Origin: CAZNUP01 sp964609775
GTDB taxonomy: Bacteria > Patescibacteriota > Microgenomatia > JAMCZE01
Direction of reading: 5' to 3'
Length of the DNA stretch: 64,000 bases
NCBI GenBank assembly: GCA_964609775.1
Contig: CAZSSJ010000003.1
Span: 1 to 64,000 of the forward strand
In this document: positions 1 to 7,950 of the stretch, in pieces
Position numbering within the stretch: position 1 is the first letter of the stretch
Layout: every line of letters begins with the position of its first letter
Translations under genes and position numbers: made by a program
Notes under the pieces: model-generated
The model's input: only the letters and a program-made list of their open reading frames with translations
Told to the model about the DNA's origin: nothing
The model's database searches: none

Positions 1-79
1 GCCTAAAGTCCAATCAGTTTAGCAAATTACTGGAAGTGGTGCGTAAGTCCTGATAAAATTAAAGAAGAAAGGAGATGAG

Positions 80-208
80 ATGGATTTTTCCATTTTCAGC
101 GTTAATCTTGCTATTGCTTTATCCCTTTCTGCTATAGCATTGGTGTTGACATACGCGCTTCTTATTCGTCCGGATCAAAAGAAGACAAAGAAAAGCGCTA
201 AGGTATAG
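80..208 (+). CDS. Small single-pass membrane protein (42 aa)
   Basis: I do not recognise a named family. The start is supported by a good ribosome binding site (GGAG) about 5 nt upstream. The protein has a short polar start, one hydrophobic helix at about residues 8-29, and a lysine-rich tail, so a single-pass topology with a cytoplasmic tail is likely. The helix begins with an N-L-A-I-A-like stretch that recurs in two other tiny proteins of this window, at 29792-29905 and 58423-58563. A hairpin with a T-tract follows about 80 nt downstream and would end the transcript. Function unknown. Confidence 0.6.
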   Translation: MDFSIFSVNLAIALSLSAIALVLTYALLIRPDQKKTKKSAKV

Positions 209-285
209 TTTCTATGAGTCGAGTTGAGAGCTTTTGTTTGATGGTGCCAAAGTGAAGTTGAGAAATCGACTTGGCTTTGGTATGT

Positions 286-312
286 CCTCGCTTAAAGCGA
301 GGGTTTTTGTTT
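286..312 (+). terminator. Hairpin plus T-tract directly before the PIG-L gene
   Basis: Perfect 8-bp stem (CCTCGCTT / AAGCGAGG, one-base loop as written) followed by GTTTTTGTTT and then at once by the ATG at 313. It looks like an intrinsic terminator for the small upstream gene. Because it touches the next start codon it could also attenuate the downstream gene. Confidence 0.5.
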
Positions 313-1041
313 ATGGAGGATTTAAGGCAGTTTTTGCAGGCGTTTAAAGGTCGCAAGGTCTTAATGGTGATCTATCCTCATCCGGATGATGAGACGATGG
401 CTGCCGGAGGGCTCCTTATGGTGGCAAAAAGATTGGGTTATCAGACGGTTGTTGTGTGCTTGACCGAAGGCGAAGCCGGGCAGAACTATAGTGGTTCTTG
501 GGACAGGAGGCTAGCGGACATCCGTCGTGAAGAATTAAATCGGGCCGGCAAAATTCTTGGTGTTGATGTTTTGGAACATGGGGATTTTGGTGACGGGAAA
601 CTTCGAGGGAATGAAAAAGGGTGGTCTTTGTGGGTTTCAAAACAACTTAAGAAATACGATCCGGGAATTGTCGTGACCTATGACCACTCAGGGAATACGG
701 GACATCCGGATCATATTATTTTGTCGGTGCGAGTGCTGGAGATAGTCAAGCGCATGAAGAAACCGCCAGTTTTTTTGTGGACGAGCCTGTTTGGAATTGT
801 GCGGAGAAGAATGCTTAGTCAGAAAGTGGCGGAATTTGGTAGCGTACCGAACTTCTTTTTGGACCTCGGCTGGAAGGCTGTGCGAAAGGGTCTAGCGGCG
901 AGAGCCCACCGAAGTCAGAAACCGGGTAAGGATCTTCCGGTTCCACTGCTGGTGCTCTTTTTAATCTTTCGACGGGAATGGTATTATCAAGTGGATCTTA
1001 AGAAGAGATATTTGTATAAATTCGTTGATTTCAAAATTTAA
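313..1041 (+). CDS. PIG-L family deacetylase
   Basis: Predicted zinc-dependent N-deacetylase of the GlcNAc-PI de-N-acetylase / MshB / BshB fold, which removes acetyl from an N-acetylglucosaminyl group. The substrate here is unknown. The first zinc motif HPDDE is at about residues 23-27 and the second, GHPDH, at about 130-134, both following beta strands as in the family. I chose the ATG at 313 (242 aa) because the frame upstream runs through the hairpin at 286-312. The C-terminal 60 residues are basic and less conserved. It is followed by cysS on the same strand after 65 bp. In CPR such enzymes are usually assumed to act in glycan or lipid-glycan metabolism, which is inference. Confidence 0.85.
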   Translation: MEDLRQFLQAFKGRKVLMVIYPHPDDETMAAGGLLMVAKRLGYQTVVVCLTEGEAGQNYSGSWDRRLADIRREELNRAGKILGVDVLEHGDFGDGKLRGNEKGWSLWVSKQLKKYDPGIVVTYDHSGNTGHPDHIILSVRVLEIVKRMKKPPVFLWTSLFGIVRRRMLSQKVAEFGSVPNFFLDLGWKAVRKGLAARAHRSQKPGKDLPVPLLVLFLIFRREWYYQVDLKKRYLYKFVDFKI

Positions 1042-1045
1042 GTTT

Positions 1046-1079
1046 TGACACATTATTCACACTAGCGCATGATGTGTCA
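1046..1079. repeat. 8-bp inverted repeat in front of cysS
   Basis: TGACACAT and ATGTGTCA form a perfect inverted repeat separated by 18 nt, between the PIG-L stop and cysS. It could be a weak terminator (T-rich after the right arm) or a regulator site. The sequence alone cannot decide. Confidence 0.35.
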
Positions 1080-1106
1080 GTTTTCTACAGATGTTAGGAA
1101 AGAGAA

Positions 1107-2513
1107 ATGAGGGTATTTAATTCTTTGACTAGGAGAATTGAGGAATTTGAACCAATTGATCCGCCTCATGTGGGGATGTATTCCTGCGGACCGACGGTTT
1201 ATTGGAATCAACATATTGGCCACATGTACGCTTACGTCCAATGGGATTGTCTGGTGCGGTTTTTGCGGTACACGGGAAACAAGGTTACTTGGGTGATGAA
1301 CATGACTGACGTGGGTCATCTGACCTCTGATGAAGATGAGGGTGAAGATAAGATGGAAAAGGGAGCTAAACGGGAGGGGCTTTCTGTTTGGGAGATTGCT
1401 GACAAATATATCAGGCAGTTTTTGGAAAGCATGGATCTTTTGAATATCACCCGACCGGATGTGCTTTGCCGGGCGACTGACCATATTGCTGAACAGATAG
1501 ACTTAATTAAAGAAATTGAAGCGAACGGGTTTACCTATCGGACTTCCACCGGATTGGTTTTTGACACAAGTAAATTTCCGGACTATGCCAAATTTGCAAA
1601 ACTTGATTTGAAGGCGCAGGAGGCGGGGAAGCGGGTTGACGTTGACAAAGAGAAGAGACAACCGTGGGATTTTCTTCTGTGGATTACCAACCAACCGGGA
1701 CACATTATGAAATGGGATAGCCCTTGGGGGGTGGGATTTCCCGGTTGGCACATCGAATGTACGGCTATGTCGACAAAATATCTTGGGAAAAAGTTTGATA
1801 TCCATACTGGAGGGATCGAGCATATTCCGGTTCACCATACTAATGAAATCGCCCAGGCTTTCGGAGCCTTTGGAGAGCGGACGGCTAATTACTGGCTTCA
1901 TAATAGCTGGCTTCTGGTGGATGGAGAAAAAATGAGTAAAAGTATTGGGAACAACATTTTGACAACTGATCTTGCGGCTAAAGGTTTTGATCCGCTTGCC
2001 CTTCGCTATTTAATCCTTAATTCAACCTATCATCAGGGGCTCAATTTCACTTGGGAAGCCATGCAGAACGCGCAAAACTCTCTGGTCAAACTTAAAGCGA
2101 AAATAGGGGCTTTGCGTCAAGGTTTGCAAGGCCCGGCCTTGCAAAGGGCGGTGGGATGCGCCGGGTATGAACAGGAGTTTTTGGGGAAGATTAATGCGGA
2201 TTTGAATATGCCGGAAGCGCTGGCGGTGGTTTGGAAGATGATTGACGATGCCACTTTGCCTCCCTCCGCCAGGCTGGTCAGTTTATTTCGATTTGATCAG
2301 GTGCTGGGGTTGGGACTCGACCGGGTGGAGGGTGAAGGGCGAGAATTGGTTGATTGGGAAAGGGATGAGAAGCTGAGGGGTCTGGTTGAGGAGAGGGAAA
2401 GGTTGCGAAAGGAAAAGGAGTTTGCCGAGGCGGATGAAGTGCGGGAAAAAATTGCTCAAATGGGGTACACTGTTGAGGACACACCGGATGGGGTGAAAGT
2501 CAAGAGAGCCTGA
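1107..2513 (+). CDS. cysS: Cysteinyl-tRNA synthetase
   Basis: Class I aminoacyl-tRNA synthetase that charges tRNA-Cys. The 468 aa length is normal for CysS. The N-terminal SCGPTVY block carries the first zinc-binding cysteine, followed by the HIGH signature (H-I-G-H at about residues 37-40), the GWHIECTAMS zinc region near residue 210, the HHTNEIAQ block and a clear KMSKS at about residue 275. The C-terminal region is the usual helical anticodon-binding part. A weak purine-rich ribosome site (AGGAAAGAG) precedes the ATG. It ends in TGA, one of the genes showing that UGA is a stop codon here. A GTG-started secreted protein follows after 12 bp. Confidence 0.97.
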   Translation: MRVFNSLTRRIEEFEPIDPPHVGMYSCGPTVYWNQHIGHMYAYVQWDCLVRFLRYTGNKVTWVMNMTDVGHLTSDEDEGEDKMEKGAKREGLSVWEIADKYIRQFLESMDLLNITRPDVLCRATDHIAEQIDLIKEIEANGFTYRTSTGLVFDTSKFPDYAKFAKLDLKAQEAGKRVDVDKEKRQPWDFLLWITNQPGHIMKWDSPWGVGFPGWHIECTAMSTKYLGKKFDIHTGGIEHIPVHHTNEIAQAFGAFGERTANYWLHNSWLLVDGEKMSKSIGNNILTTDLAAKGFDPLALRYLILNSTYHQGLNFTWEAMQNAQNSLVKLKAKIGALRQGLQGPALQRAVGCAGYEQEFLGKINADLNMPEALAVVWKMIDDATLPPSARLVSLFRFDQVLGLGLDRVEGEGRELVDWERDEKLRGLVEERERLRKEKEFAEADEVREKIAQMGYTVEDTPDGVKVKRA

Positions 2514-2525
2514 GACTGAATTTGC

Positions 2526-3197
2526 GTGGTAAAAATTTTGTTTCTATTAGTCTTCCTGATCCTCATTGGCAACCTGCTTTTTTTGGATGTCATTTACGTC
2601 CAACAAAAGGAACAAGTGGCTGATGCCAAACTGAGAATCGGAACTTTAGCTGACAGTTTTAAGCTTCTCTCGGAGCAAGTGGCAGAAGAGAGACCTCAGG
2701 CGAGCACTCCGGCAGCCCAGATTCAACAGATTCAAACAACTAACGCTTGCCCACAAAGCTGTGTGACGGCGTTTAATGCAGCGATAGCGAATGTTAAACC
2801 AGGAGCAACAACAGTGACAAAAACGACGACCCTTAATCAGAAAGGAGAATATGTTATTCCGCTGGGGAGTGGGGTGGGGACGAAAGTGGGATCCTGGGAG
2901 GATGTCTATACAGCTCAAGGCAATTTTGACACAGCAAATTTCGGTCCGATCAGAGCTTTTTATTTTGAGGTGGTCATGCACACCACCGAAGGGGAGGTCA
3001 AGGCGAAACTTGTCGATGACACGACGCCATTTTCCTATGACGGGCAGGTTCTGTCGACGACTTCAAGCACGGGCCAACTACTGTCGGTTCAGGTGCCGCT
3101 CATTGCCGGAAAAAAGACCTATCATGTGAAGCTCTATTCAACAATTTCTGTCAGTGCTTCTTTAGATTCGGCCCGGATCAGGATTGTGACGGAATAG
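2526..3197 (+). CDS. Membrane-anchored secreted protein of unknown function
   Basis: The start is a GTG 12 bp after cysS. Residues 3-24 form a strong hydrophobic signal anchor, followed by a short predicted coiled coil (about 28-55), a linker rich in Ala, Gln and Thr with two nearby cysteines (NACPQSC), and then about 130 residues with alternating hydrophobic and polar positions typical of a beta-sandwich. This suggests a domain displayed outside the membrane. I do not recognise the family. The neighbouring cysS is housekeeping and gives no functional hint. Confidence 0.7.
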   Translation: MVKILFLLVFLILIGNLLFLDVIYVQQKEQVADAKLRIGTLADSFKLLSEQVAEERPQASTPAAQIQQIQTTNACPQSCVTAFNAAIANVKPGATTVTKTTTLNQKGEYVIPLGSGVGTKVGSWEDVYTAQGNFDTANFGPIRAFYFEVVMHTTEGEVKAKLVDDTTPFSYDGQVLSTTSSTGQLLSVQVPLIAGKKTYHVKLYSTISVSASLDSARIRIVTE

Positions 3198-3198
3198 T

Positions 3199-3227
3199 TT
3201 GACAAGTAACTGCTCGGTGTTTATTAT
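3199..3227 (+). promoter_or_regulatory. Strong sigma-70 type promoter, leaderless
   Basis: TTGACA at 3199-3204, a 17-bp spacer, and TATTAT at 3222-3227. The ATG at 3236 is 8 nt past the -10 box, so the transcript is expected to begin at or very near the start codon. Confidence 0.75.
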
Positions 3228-3235
3228 CTCCGTTG

Positions 3236-3535
3236 ATGGATTTTAAAGACGCTCTGGAGAGGATACCAGGAGTCGATGGGTTAGATTATCCAATGAGAAC
3301 TAAGGTAAGGTTGGATTTTTCTACCCTCACCTGTTTAAGGGGGATTTTTGATTCTGTGGCGGCAGAACCAGAGAGCTTACAACGGACACGATTGGAAAGA
3401 CGTGTGGCTTTGCTAAGTTTGGAGCAGGTGGAAGAAATGGAAAAAAGTATCTCTTTTCGACGTGGCAGAAAGTTGCATTCTTTTGATTGGCACTGCTTGT
3501 GGAACTCAAACGGTCCGTGGGCGGAAGTTTTCTAG
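3236..3535 (+). CDS. Hypothetical protein (99 aa)
   Basis: Unrecognised. The start follows a near-consensus promoter by 8 nt, which is the best evidence that the gene is real. The protein is soluble, charged and probably mostly helical in the N-terminal two thirds (a helix rich in Arg, Glu and Leu around residues 45-75), and ends in a Trp/Phe-rich tail. No catalytic motif is visible. A second small reading frame begins 18 nt downstream. The two may form a pair, or the remains of one longer gene. Confidence 0.5.
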   Translation: MDFKDALERIPGVDGLDYPMRTKVRLDFSTLTCLRGIFDSVAAEPESLQRTRLERRVALLSLEQVEEMEKSISFRRGRKLHSFDWHCLWNSNGPWAEVF

Positions 3536-3553
3536 ATTGGAGATGATGCATAC

Positions 3554-3727
3554 ATGCGATGGGTCATTTACGAGGTAGAGCCAGGATTGGATAAGGGGCG
3601 GGGAAGAACGAGGGCGATTGAAGTGTGTGAGAGATATGGAAGAGACGAACCACTTTTGTATGTTGTTGGAATTGTGAGCGCAAGGGAGCAAAATAGTCTT
3701 GTTCGTGAATTGCGAAAAGGTGATTAG
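3554..3727 (+). CDS. Possible small protein (57 aa)
   Basis: Short reading frame starting ATG-CGA-TGG behind a GGAG-like site, ending in TAG. It carries a plausible strand-helix pattern (WVIYEVEPG, then RAIEVCERYG, then LLYVVGIVSAREQ) that looks protein-like. It directly follows the 99-aa gene on the same strand. No family recognised. It could be the C-terminal continuation of the preceding gene after a disruption. Confidence 0.4.
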   Translation: MRWVIYEVEPGLDKGRGRTRAIEVCERYGRDEPLLYVVGIVSAREQNSLVRELRKGD

Positions 3728-3763
3728 ATTGGATGGTTCAAGTTGTCAGTTCTTCCTTTCGAA

Positions 3764-4927
3764 TCATTTTCTGACAAGGAGGATGACGTTGGGGAGAGCG
3801 CGGCCGGGGCCGATTTTGTATCCCCCAAACCAAAGGGCTGTTGAGCCGCCGTCATCGAGATTCATCGCATTCTCCAGGCCGAGAGCTTTCAGAATGACAG
3901 CAGACTGAGCGACGGTGGCGTTGTGATTGACGCCAATGTAGACAGTGTTTCCCTTGGCGGCGACGAAACTGCGGTTGCCGCGGCTTGATTGCTTGGCGTC
4001 ACCGGCATCGGAGAAAGTGATGTTTCCGCCGGAGAGAAGCAAGGGAAAGTTAGACAGAACGCCGTCGACGCCCGTGTCGCGGCCCCATTCCTGGGCCTTG
4101 CCAACAAAGCGAACGTAGTTGCCGCCGAAGATGACGGCAGGATTGGTGCTGTAGACGTTATTGTCAGAATTTAAGTAGTGCTTGTTTTTGTTCATAGCCA
4201 GAAGATCAAATGAGTTGGTTTTTCCAGCGCAGGAAGGATAGTCGGCGGGGCAAAAGTAGGAGCCGTTGACGCCAGCAAAGGCGCCACTTCGGGAGACGTA
4301 GTCTGCCAGGGACAGAACCGGGCAGTTGTTGGGACAGGTTTCGTCACTGGCCGTGTCGACAATCACCTTTGTTGAGCCAAGATCAGCGGCAATGATGTCG
4401 ACGAGAAAATCGCCTTGATCAGTGTGGACGGTTTGACGGCTATAGCCTGACCCGGGTGCGGTGTTATTAGCGGGGGCGCTTTGGGTGGATGGTTGCAAAG
4501 CGGCGGCAGCAACGAGTTTTGCCGTTTCGGCGGCGATCAGTGAGTCGAGCGATTTCAAAGTGGCTTCGGCGGAGGCGAAGTGGCGATCGGCAAGCTCAGA
4601 AATGGCTTGGGCCAGGAGAGTGTCGAATTTTTTGTCCAGTTTGGGGTTTTTGACCTTGAGATCGAGAAGGTCTTCATAGACGGTGACGGATTTTTTGTAG
4701 GTGGTTTCGATGGTTTTAATCTCTTTTTCCAGATCGTCATTTCGTTTAATTTGATCGGTTTCCTGGAGTTTTTTGAGCTGGGCGCTGACGCTGGCCAGTT
4801 GGTTGGACAGGGCGAAATTTTCGTTTGTAAGGAGATCGGTTGGTGACGGAGACTTGGGCTGCTGGAGCATGAGGAGAACAAAGATAAGGAGAAAGAAGAT
4901 GAGAGGGAGGCCGAAAGTTTTGAGCAT
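3764..4927 (-). CDS. Secreted phosphodiester glycosidase (NAGPA domain) family protein
   Basis: Membrane-anchored exported protein. Residues 1-20 form a hydrophobic anchor, about 30-60 and 70-130 are helical or coiled coil, then a linker, then from about 160 a domain with the features of phosphodiester glycosidase (NAGPA/DUF2233): a VNGSYFCP block and the C-terminal NLDDGGSTALW motif followed by RALPNVILL. The family is thought to cleave sugar-phosphodiester bonds; the substrate here is unknown. The start at 4927 is preferred over the ATG at 4936 because a CATAAT box lies 7 nt upstream of it and overlaps the earlier ATG. It is divergent from yvcK with 49 bp between them. Confidence 0.8.
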   Translation of the reverse strand: MLKTFGLPLIFFLLIFVLLMLQQPKSPSPTDLLTNENFALSNQLASVSAQLKKLQETDQIKRNDDLEKEIKTIETTYKKSVTVYEDLLDLKVKNPKLDKKFDTLLAQAISELADRHFASAEATLKSLDSLIAAETAKLVAAAALQPSTQSAPANNTAPGSGYSRQTVHTDQGDFLVDIIAADLGSTKVIVDTASDETCPNNCPVLSLADYVSRSGAFAGVNGSYFCPADYPSCAGKTNSFDLLAMNKNKHYLNSDNNVYSTNPAVIFGGNYVRFVGKAQEWGRDTGVDGVLSNFPLLLSGGNITFSDAGDAKQSSRGNRSFVAAKGNTVYIGVNHNATVAQSAVILKALGLENAMNLDDGGSTALWFGGYKIGPGRALPNVILLVRK

Positions 4928-4976
4928 TAAAAACATTATGTAGGATCCGGATGATAAAATCTAGCTTACAGATATT

Positions 4977-5978
4977 ATGGAGACTAAAAGAGTAGTGGTG
5001 ATTGGCGGCGGGACGGGAACTTTTACAGTTCTTTCGGGGCTTAAAAAATATCCCTTGGATCTGACGGCAATTGTGACAATTTCGGATTCGGGGGGGAGCA
5101 CGGGAAAGCTGAAAGATGAATTTGGGTATCTGCCGGTCGGGGACTCCCGGATGGCATTGGTGGCTTTGGCAGAATCTGATGACGAGAATGAGGTGTTGCG
5201 CAGATTGTTTCTCTACCGGTTTGACAAAGGTGACGGACTCCGGGGGCACAATTTTGGTAACTTGTTTTTGGTGGCCCTCAGTGAAGTTTTTGGATCTCAG
5301 GTGAAGGCAATGGAATATGCTTCCAAAGTCTTGCGGGTTCGGGGGAAAGTCTTGCCGATTTCGAACGAAAGTGGAGATTTAATTGCAGAGTATGAGGGTG
5401 GGGAAATTATGGTCGGGGAAACGCATGTTGATGAGCCAAGTTCCCGGCATGATGGGCGAAAGAGAATTGAAAAATTGTGGCTGCAGCCGGAGGTGGGAAT
5501 TGCCCCTGAAGCTAAAAGAGCAATTCAAGAAGCAGACTTAGTGGTTTTGGGCCCGGGGGATCTCTATACCAGTCTTGTAGCCAATCTGGCAGTTAAGGGA
5601 GTGCCGGAGACAATTCAGAAGTCAAAGGCAAAAGTTGTTTATGTGGTTAATCTGATTGCCAAATTTGGCCAGACATTCGGGTTTACGGCTTCGGATCATG
5701 TTGAAGAGCTACAAAAATATTTGGGGAAATATCCTGACGTGGTACTGATGAACAATAGGAAGTTGCCGAAGGCGATTTTGAAGAAGTATGCGCTAGAAAA
5801 AGGATTTCCGGTGAAAGATGATCTTAGGAAGAAAAACAACTTGCCGTTTGCGGTGGTACGGGTTGATCTGTTAGGGAGTGAAGAGATTAAAAAACGGTCG
5901 GGTGATGTGCTTAGGCGCAGTCTTATTCGCCACGACTCCGCTAAGTTGGCCAGGGCAGTTGTGAAAGCCCTTTGTTAG
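4977..5978 (+). CDS. yvcK: YvcK-family gluconeogenesis factor / UDP-GlcNAc-binding protein
   Basis: CofD-like Rossmann-fold protein of the YvcK/YbhK branch, known in Firmicutes to bind UDP-GlcNAc and to influence cell-wall precursor use and cell shape. The N-terminal GGGTGTF nucleotide loop (about residues 10-16), the SDSGGSTG block near 40, the DSRMALVAL stretch, GHNFGNL near 95 and the GPGDLYTSL motif near 195 are all visible. Length of 333 aa fits the family. It is followed by a UDP-sugar dehydrogenase on the same strand after 19 bp, a plausible envelope or nucleotide-sugar neighbourhood. The dehydrogenase has its own TATAAT box. Confidence 0.92.
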   Translation: METKRVVVIGGGTGTFTVLSGLKKYPLDLTAIVTISDSGGSTGKLKDEFGYLPVGDSRMALVALAESDDENEVLRRLFLYRFDKGDGLRGHNFGNLFLVALSEVFGSQVKAMEYASKVLRVRGKVLPISNESGDLIAEYEGGEIMVGETHVDEPSSRHDGRKRIEKLWLQPEVGIAPEAKRAIQEADLVVLGPGDLYTSLVANLAVKGVPETIQKSKAKVVYVVNLIAKFGQTFGFTASDHVEELQKYLGKYPDVVLMNNRKLPKAILKKYALEKGFPVKDDLRKKNNLPFAVVRVDLLGSEEIKKRSGDVLRRSLIRHDSAKLARAVVKALC

Positions 5979-5997
5979 TTATCGTATAATTGAACGG

Positions 5998-6858
5998 ATG
6001 ACAACAATCGGCATTGTGGGGTTTGGCTATGTGGGTAAGGCAGTCGAGTATGGGTTCCGGCCGAAAAATAAGATAGTTGTTCACGACAAGTTTCTTCCTT
6101 CAGAGCCTCTGGAGAACGTAGTCTCCAATTCAGATATTGTTTTTGTCTGCGTGCCGACGCCGATGGATGGAAAATATTCCCGAATTGATCTTTCGATTGT
6201 TGAAAGTGTGGTCGGGGAAACCGTCGGGCTAGCCAGGAAACTGGGACGAAAACCGATCATTACAATTAAATCGACGGTGATTCCCGGAACAACACGAAAT
6301 CTTGGAAAAAAATTTGACTGGCCGGAAATCCTTTTTAATCCGGAGTTTTTGACCGAGACCAACTATTTGCAGGATTTTATTAAGTCCGACCGGATTGTCA
6401 TTGGCGGGGATGTCAATTGGGTTCGGGCGAAATTGGTGGATTTGTATCGAGACAGTTTTCCTCTAACGACAATTTTTGAAACTGATCCGACGACAGCAGA
6501 AATGGTCAAATATATGGCAAACACGTTTTTGGCTGCTAAGGTTATCTTTGCCAACGAAATGTTTGATCTTTGTGAGCAACTGGGGATTAAATATGAGGAA
6601 ATGAAAAAGATGGTGGTTGCCGATTATCGGATTTTTGACTCGCATTTGGACATCACGACACAGCGGGGCTTCGGAGGGAAATGTTTTCCTAAGGATACGG
6701 TAGCCCTTCTTGGTCTGGCACGGGAATTGGGGGTGGAGCTCTCAGTTTTGGAAACCGCCTGGAAAAAAAATTTGAAAATTCGGAAAGTTCGGGATTGGGA
6801 GGAGATTCCGGGGGCGGTGAGTAGAAAGCAAAGAAAGCAGGGAGAAAGTAACACTTGA
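5998..6858 (+). CDS. UDP-glucose / GDP-mannose dehydrogenase family protein, short form
   Basis: NAD-dependent sugar-nucleotide dehydrogenase. The Rossmann start IGIVGFGYVG is at residues 4-13, VCVPTPMD around 50, STVIPGTTR around 98, and the catalytic cysteine block GGKCFPKDT around 225 with its central helix. At 286 aa it lacks most of the C-terminal UDP-binding domain of the usual ~430-aa enzyme and ends in a basic tail soon after the central domain, so it may be a partial enzyme or rely on another subunit. TATAAT at 5985-5990 is 7 nt before the ATG, so a leaderless message is expected. Its stop lies inside the inverted repeat of the next gene's control region. Confidence 0.85.
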   Translation: MTTIGIVGFGYVGKAVEYGFRPKNKIVVHDKFLPSEPLENVVSNSDIVFVCVPTPMDGKYSRIDLSIVESVVGETVGLARKLGRKPIITIKSTVIPGTTRNLGKKFDWPEILFNPEFLTETNYLQDFIKSDRIVIGGDVNWVRAKLVDLYRDSFPLTTIFETDPTTAEMVKYMANTFLAAKVIFANEMFDLCEQLGIKYEEMKKMVVADYRIFDSHLDITTQRGFGGKCFPKDTVALLGLARELGVELSVLETAWKKNLKIRKVRDWEEIPGAVSRKQRKQGESNT

Positions 6859-6874
6859 CAATGGAAGTGTTACT
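6847..6874. promoter_or_regulatory. Inverted-repeat operator of the AbrB/VapC pair
   Basis: Perfect 10-bp arms AGTAACACTT and AAGTGTTACT separated by 8 bp. The left arm overlaps a TTGACA box (6855-6860) and the last codons of the dehydrogenase. Its position 20 bp before the antitoxin start suggests autorepression by the AbrB-type antitoxin, which is inference. Confidence 0.6.
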
Positions 6875-6893
6875 ATGATAGTGTAGTGGCACG

Positions 6894-7148
6894 ATGATGA
6901 TTCCAACCTCGGTTACTTCAAAAGGTCAAATTCTGATTCCCAAGGCAGTTCGTGATGAGGTGGGTATTAAGCCGGGAGCGAGGGCGCTGGTCTCGGCGGT
7001 CGGTGGAAAAGTAGTAATTGATCTGGTTCCGACGCTGGAAAAGATAAGGGGATATTTTCGAGGTATTAAGGCACTGTCGAAGAAAGAGCAAAAAAAGATC
7101 GTTCAGGAAGCGGTGGTCGAGAAATTCCACCGTAAGGGATTTACCTGA
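6894..7148 (+). CDS. AbrB/MazE-type (SpoVT-AbrB) antitoxin
   Basis: 84-aa DNA-binding antitoxin. The N-terminal 45 residues are a swapped-hairpin AbrB fold: TSVTSKGQILIPKAVRDEVG, then PGARALVSAVGGKVVIDLV. The C-terminal half is helical and basic and would wrap the toxin. It is followed after 6 bp by a PIN-domain gene, giving the classic antitoxin-toxin order. The 10-bp inverted repeat just upstream is the likely operator. A second in-frame ATG at 6897 could be the true start. Confidence 0.88.
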   Translation: MMIPTSVTSKGQILIPKAVRDEVGIKPGARALVSAVGGKVVIDLVPTLEKIRGYFRGIKALSKKEQKKIVQEAVVEKFHRKGFT

Positions 7149-7154
7149 CCAGTA

Positions 7155-7496
7155 ATGATCATTCTCGACACTAATTCCATCCTCAGACTCGTTACTTCTG
7201 ATTTGCCTGAAGAGGCAAGAATGGTGGAGAAGTTGATTCAGGAAGAAGAGAATTTATTCATTCCAGAAGTTGTTTTCCCAGAGATTGAATATAACCTGGC
7301 TAGAGGATACTCCTACTCACGAGAGCAAATTATCGATGTTTTTTCCTTCCTGACAAGTCGCATAAACATAGGTTTCCCCGATGAAGTCGCAGAAGCCTTA
7401 AAATTTTTTAAGGAGTCGAAGCTCGATATGGCAGACTGTATCGTTGCGGCTCATGCGAAATCAGGAAAGCTGGCGAGTTTTGACCGGGGATTGTGA
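7155..7496 (+). CDS. PIN-domain toxin (VapC-like ribonuclease)
   Basis: 113-aa PIN nuclease, predicted to cut RNA and held inactive by the AbrB-type antitoxin upstream. Acidic residues expected for metal binding are present: IILDTNSILR at the start, E at PEVVFPEIEYN around 45, the DMADCIVAAHA block around 96-106, and the final SFDRGL. All four PIN motifs are recognisable, so it looks intact, but it stops right after the last motif and is slightly short. Confidence 0.88.
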   Translation: MIILDTNSILRLVTSDLPEEARMVEKLIQEEENLFIPEVVFPEIEYNLARGYSYSREQIIDVFSFLTSRINIGFPDEVAEALKFFKESKLDMADCIVAAHAKSGKLASFDRGL

Positions 7497-7541
7497 AAAG
7501 TTTCGGGGATGAAATCCTGTTTTAATTTGGATAGCTAAGTT

Positions 7542-7890
7542 TTAGCTTGACCGGGTTTTTGGAAGTTGATAGATTGGACTGTCACGATAGTCGATGAAGA
7601 TGGGGAAGAGGTCTTTTCTTGCTCCGGGGGTGAGATAGAACTCGAAGTAGCCATATTCATGGTGGCCTGCCTCGTTTTTGGGAATGCTTTCGATGGTCCT
7701 TTGGGTTCCCCTAAGAACTTCTTTGTTGGAGATGGGGGATTTTTAATCTTTGAAAAGTGGCAACGGCGGCGTCTTTGATTTTTTCATCTTCGAAAAAACG
7801 TTGGGCAAGATCGCTGAGCCCAGCGTTTTTGAAGGCGCGGGACCAGTCGTTCATGGAGGCGCCGATGGTTGGTGAGCTAGTTTTAGCCAT
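7542..7890 (-). pseudogene. Conserved hypothetical protein broken by a frameshift
   Basis: The minus strand encodes MAKTSSPTIG... to about residue 52 in one frame, stops shortly after, and continues in the next frame with a coherent stretch (VLRGTQRTIESIPKNEAG, then GYFEFYLTPGARKDLFPIF) that ends in its own TAA at 7542. The two parts join across a run of five G (five C on the coding strand) at 7734-7738. One C fewer would restore a single protein of about 115 aa. It may be a real frameshift or a homopolymer sequencing error. An in-frame ATG exists at 7929. Family not recognised. Confidence 0.6.
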
Positions 7891-7950
7891 TGAAATTTGT
7901 GAGGACAATGATATACCCATTTTGCGCAAACGAATACGGTTTAAAGACCT

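Noticed and set aside
3699..4881. Several overlapping frames opposite the phosphodiester glycosidase gene
   Set aside because: The minus-strand protein has clear domain motifs, and the others follow its codon pattern in antisense or shifted frames.
7566..7778. Plus-strand 70-codon frame opposite the frameshifted gene
   Set aside because: It lacks promoter and motif, and the minus-strand halves give coherent protein sequence over the same bases.
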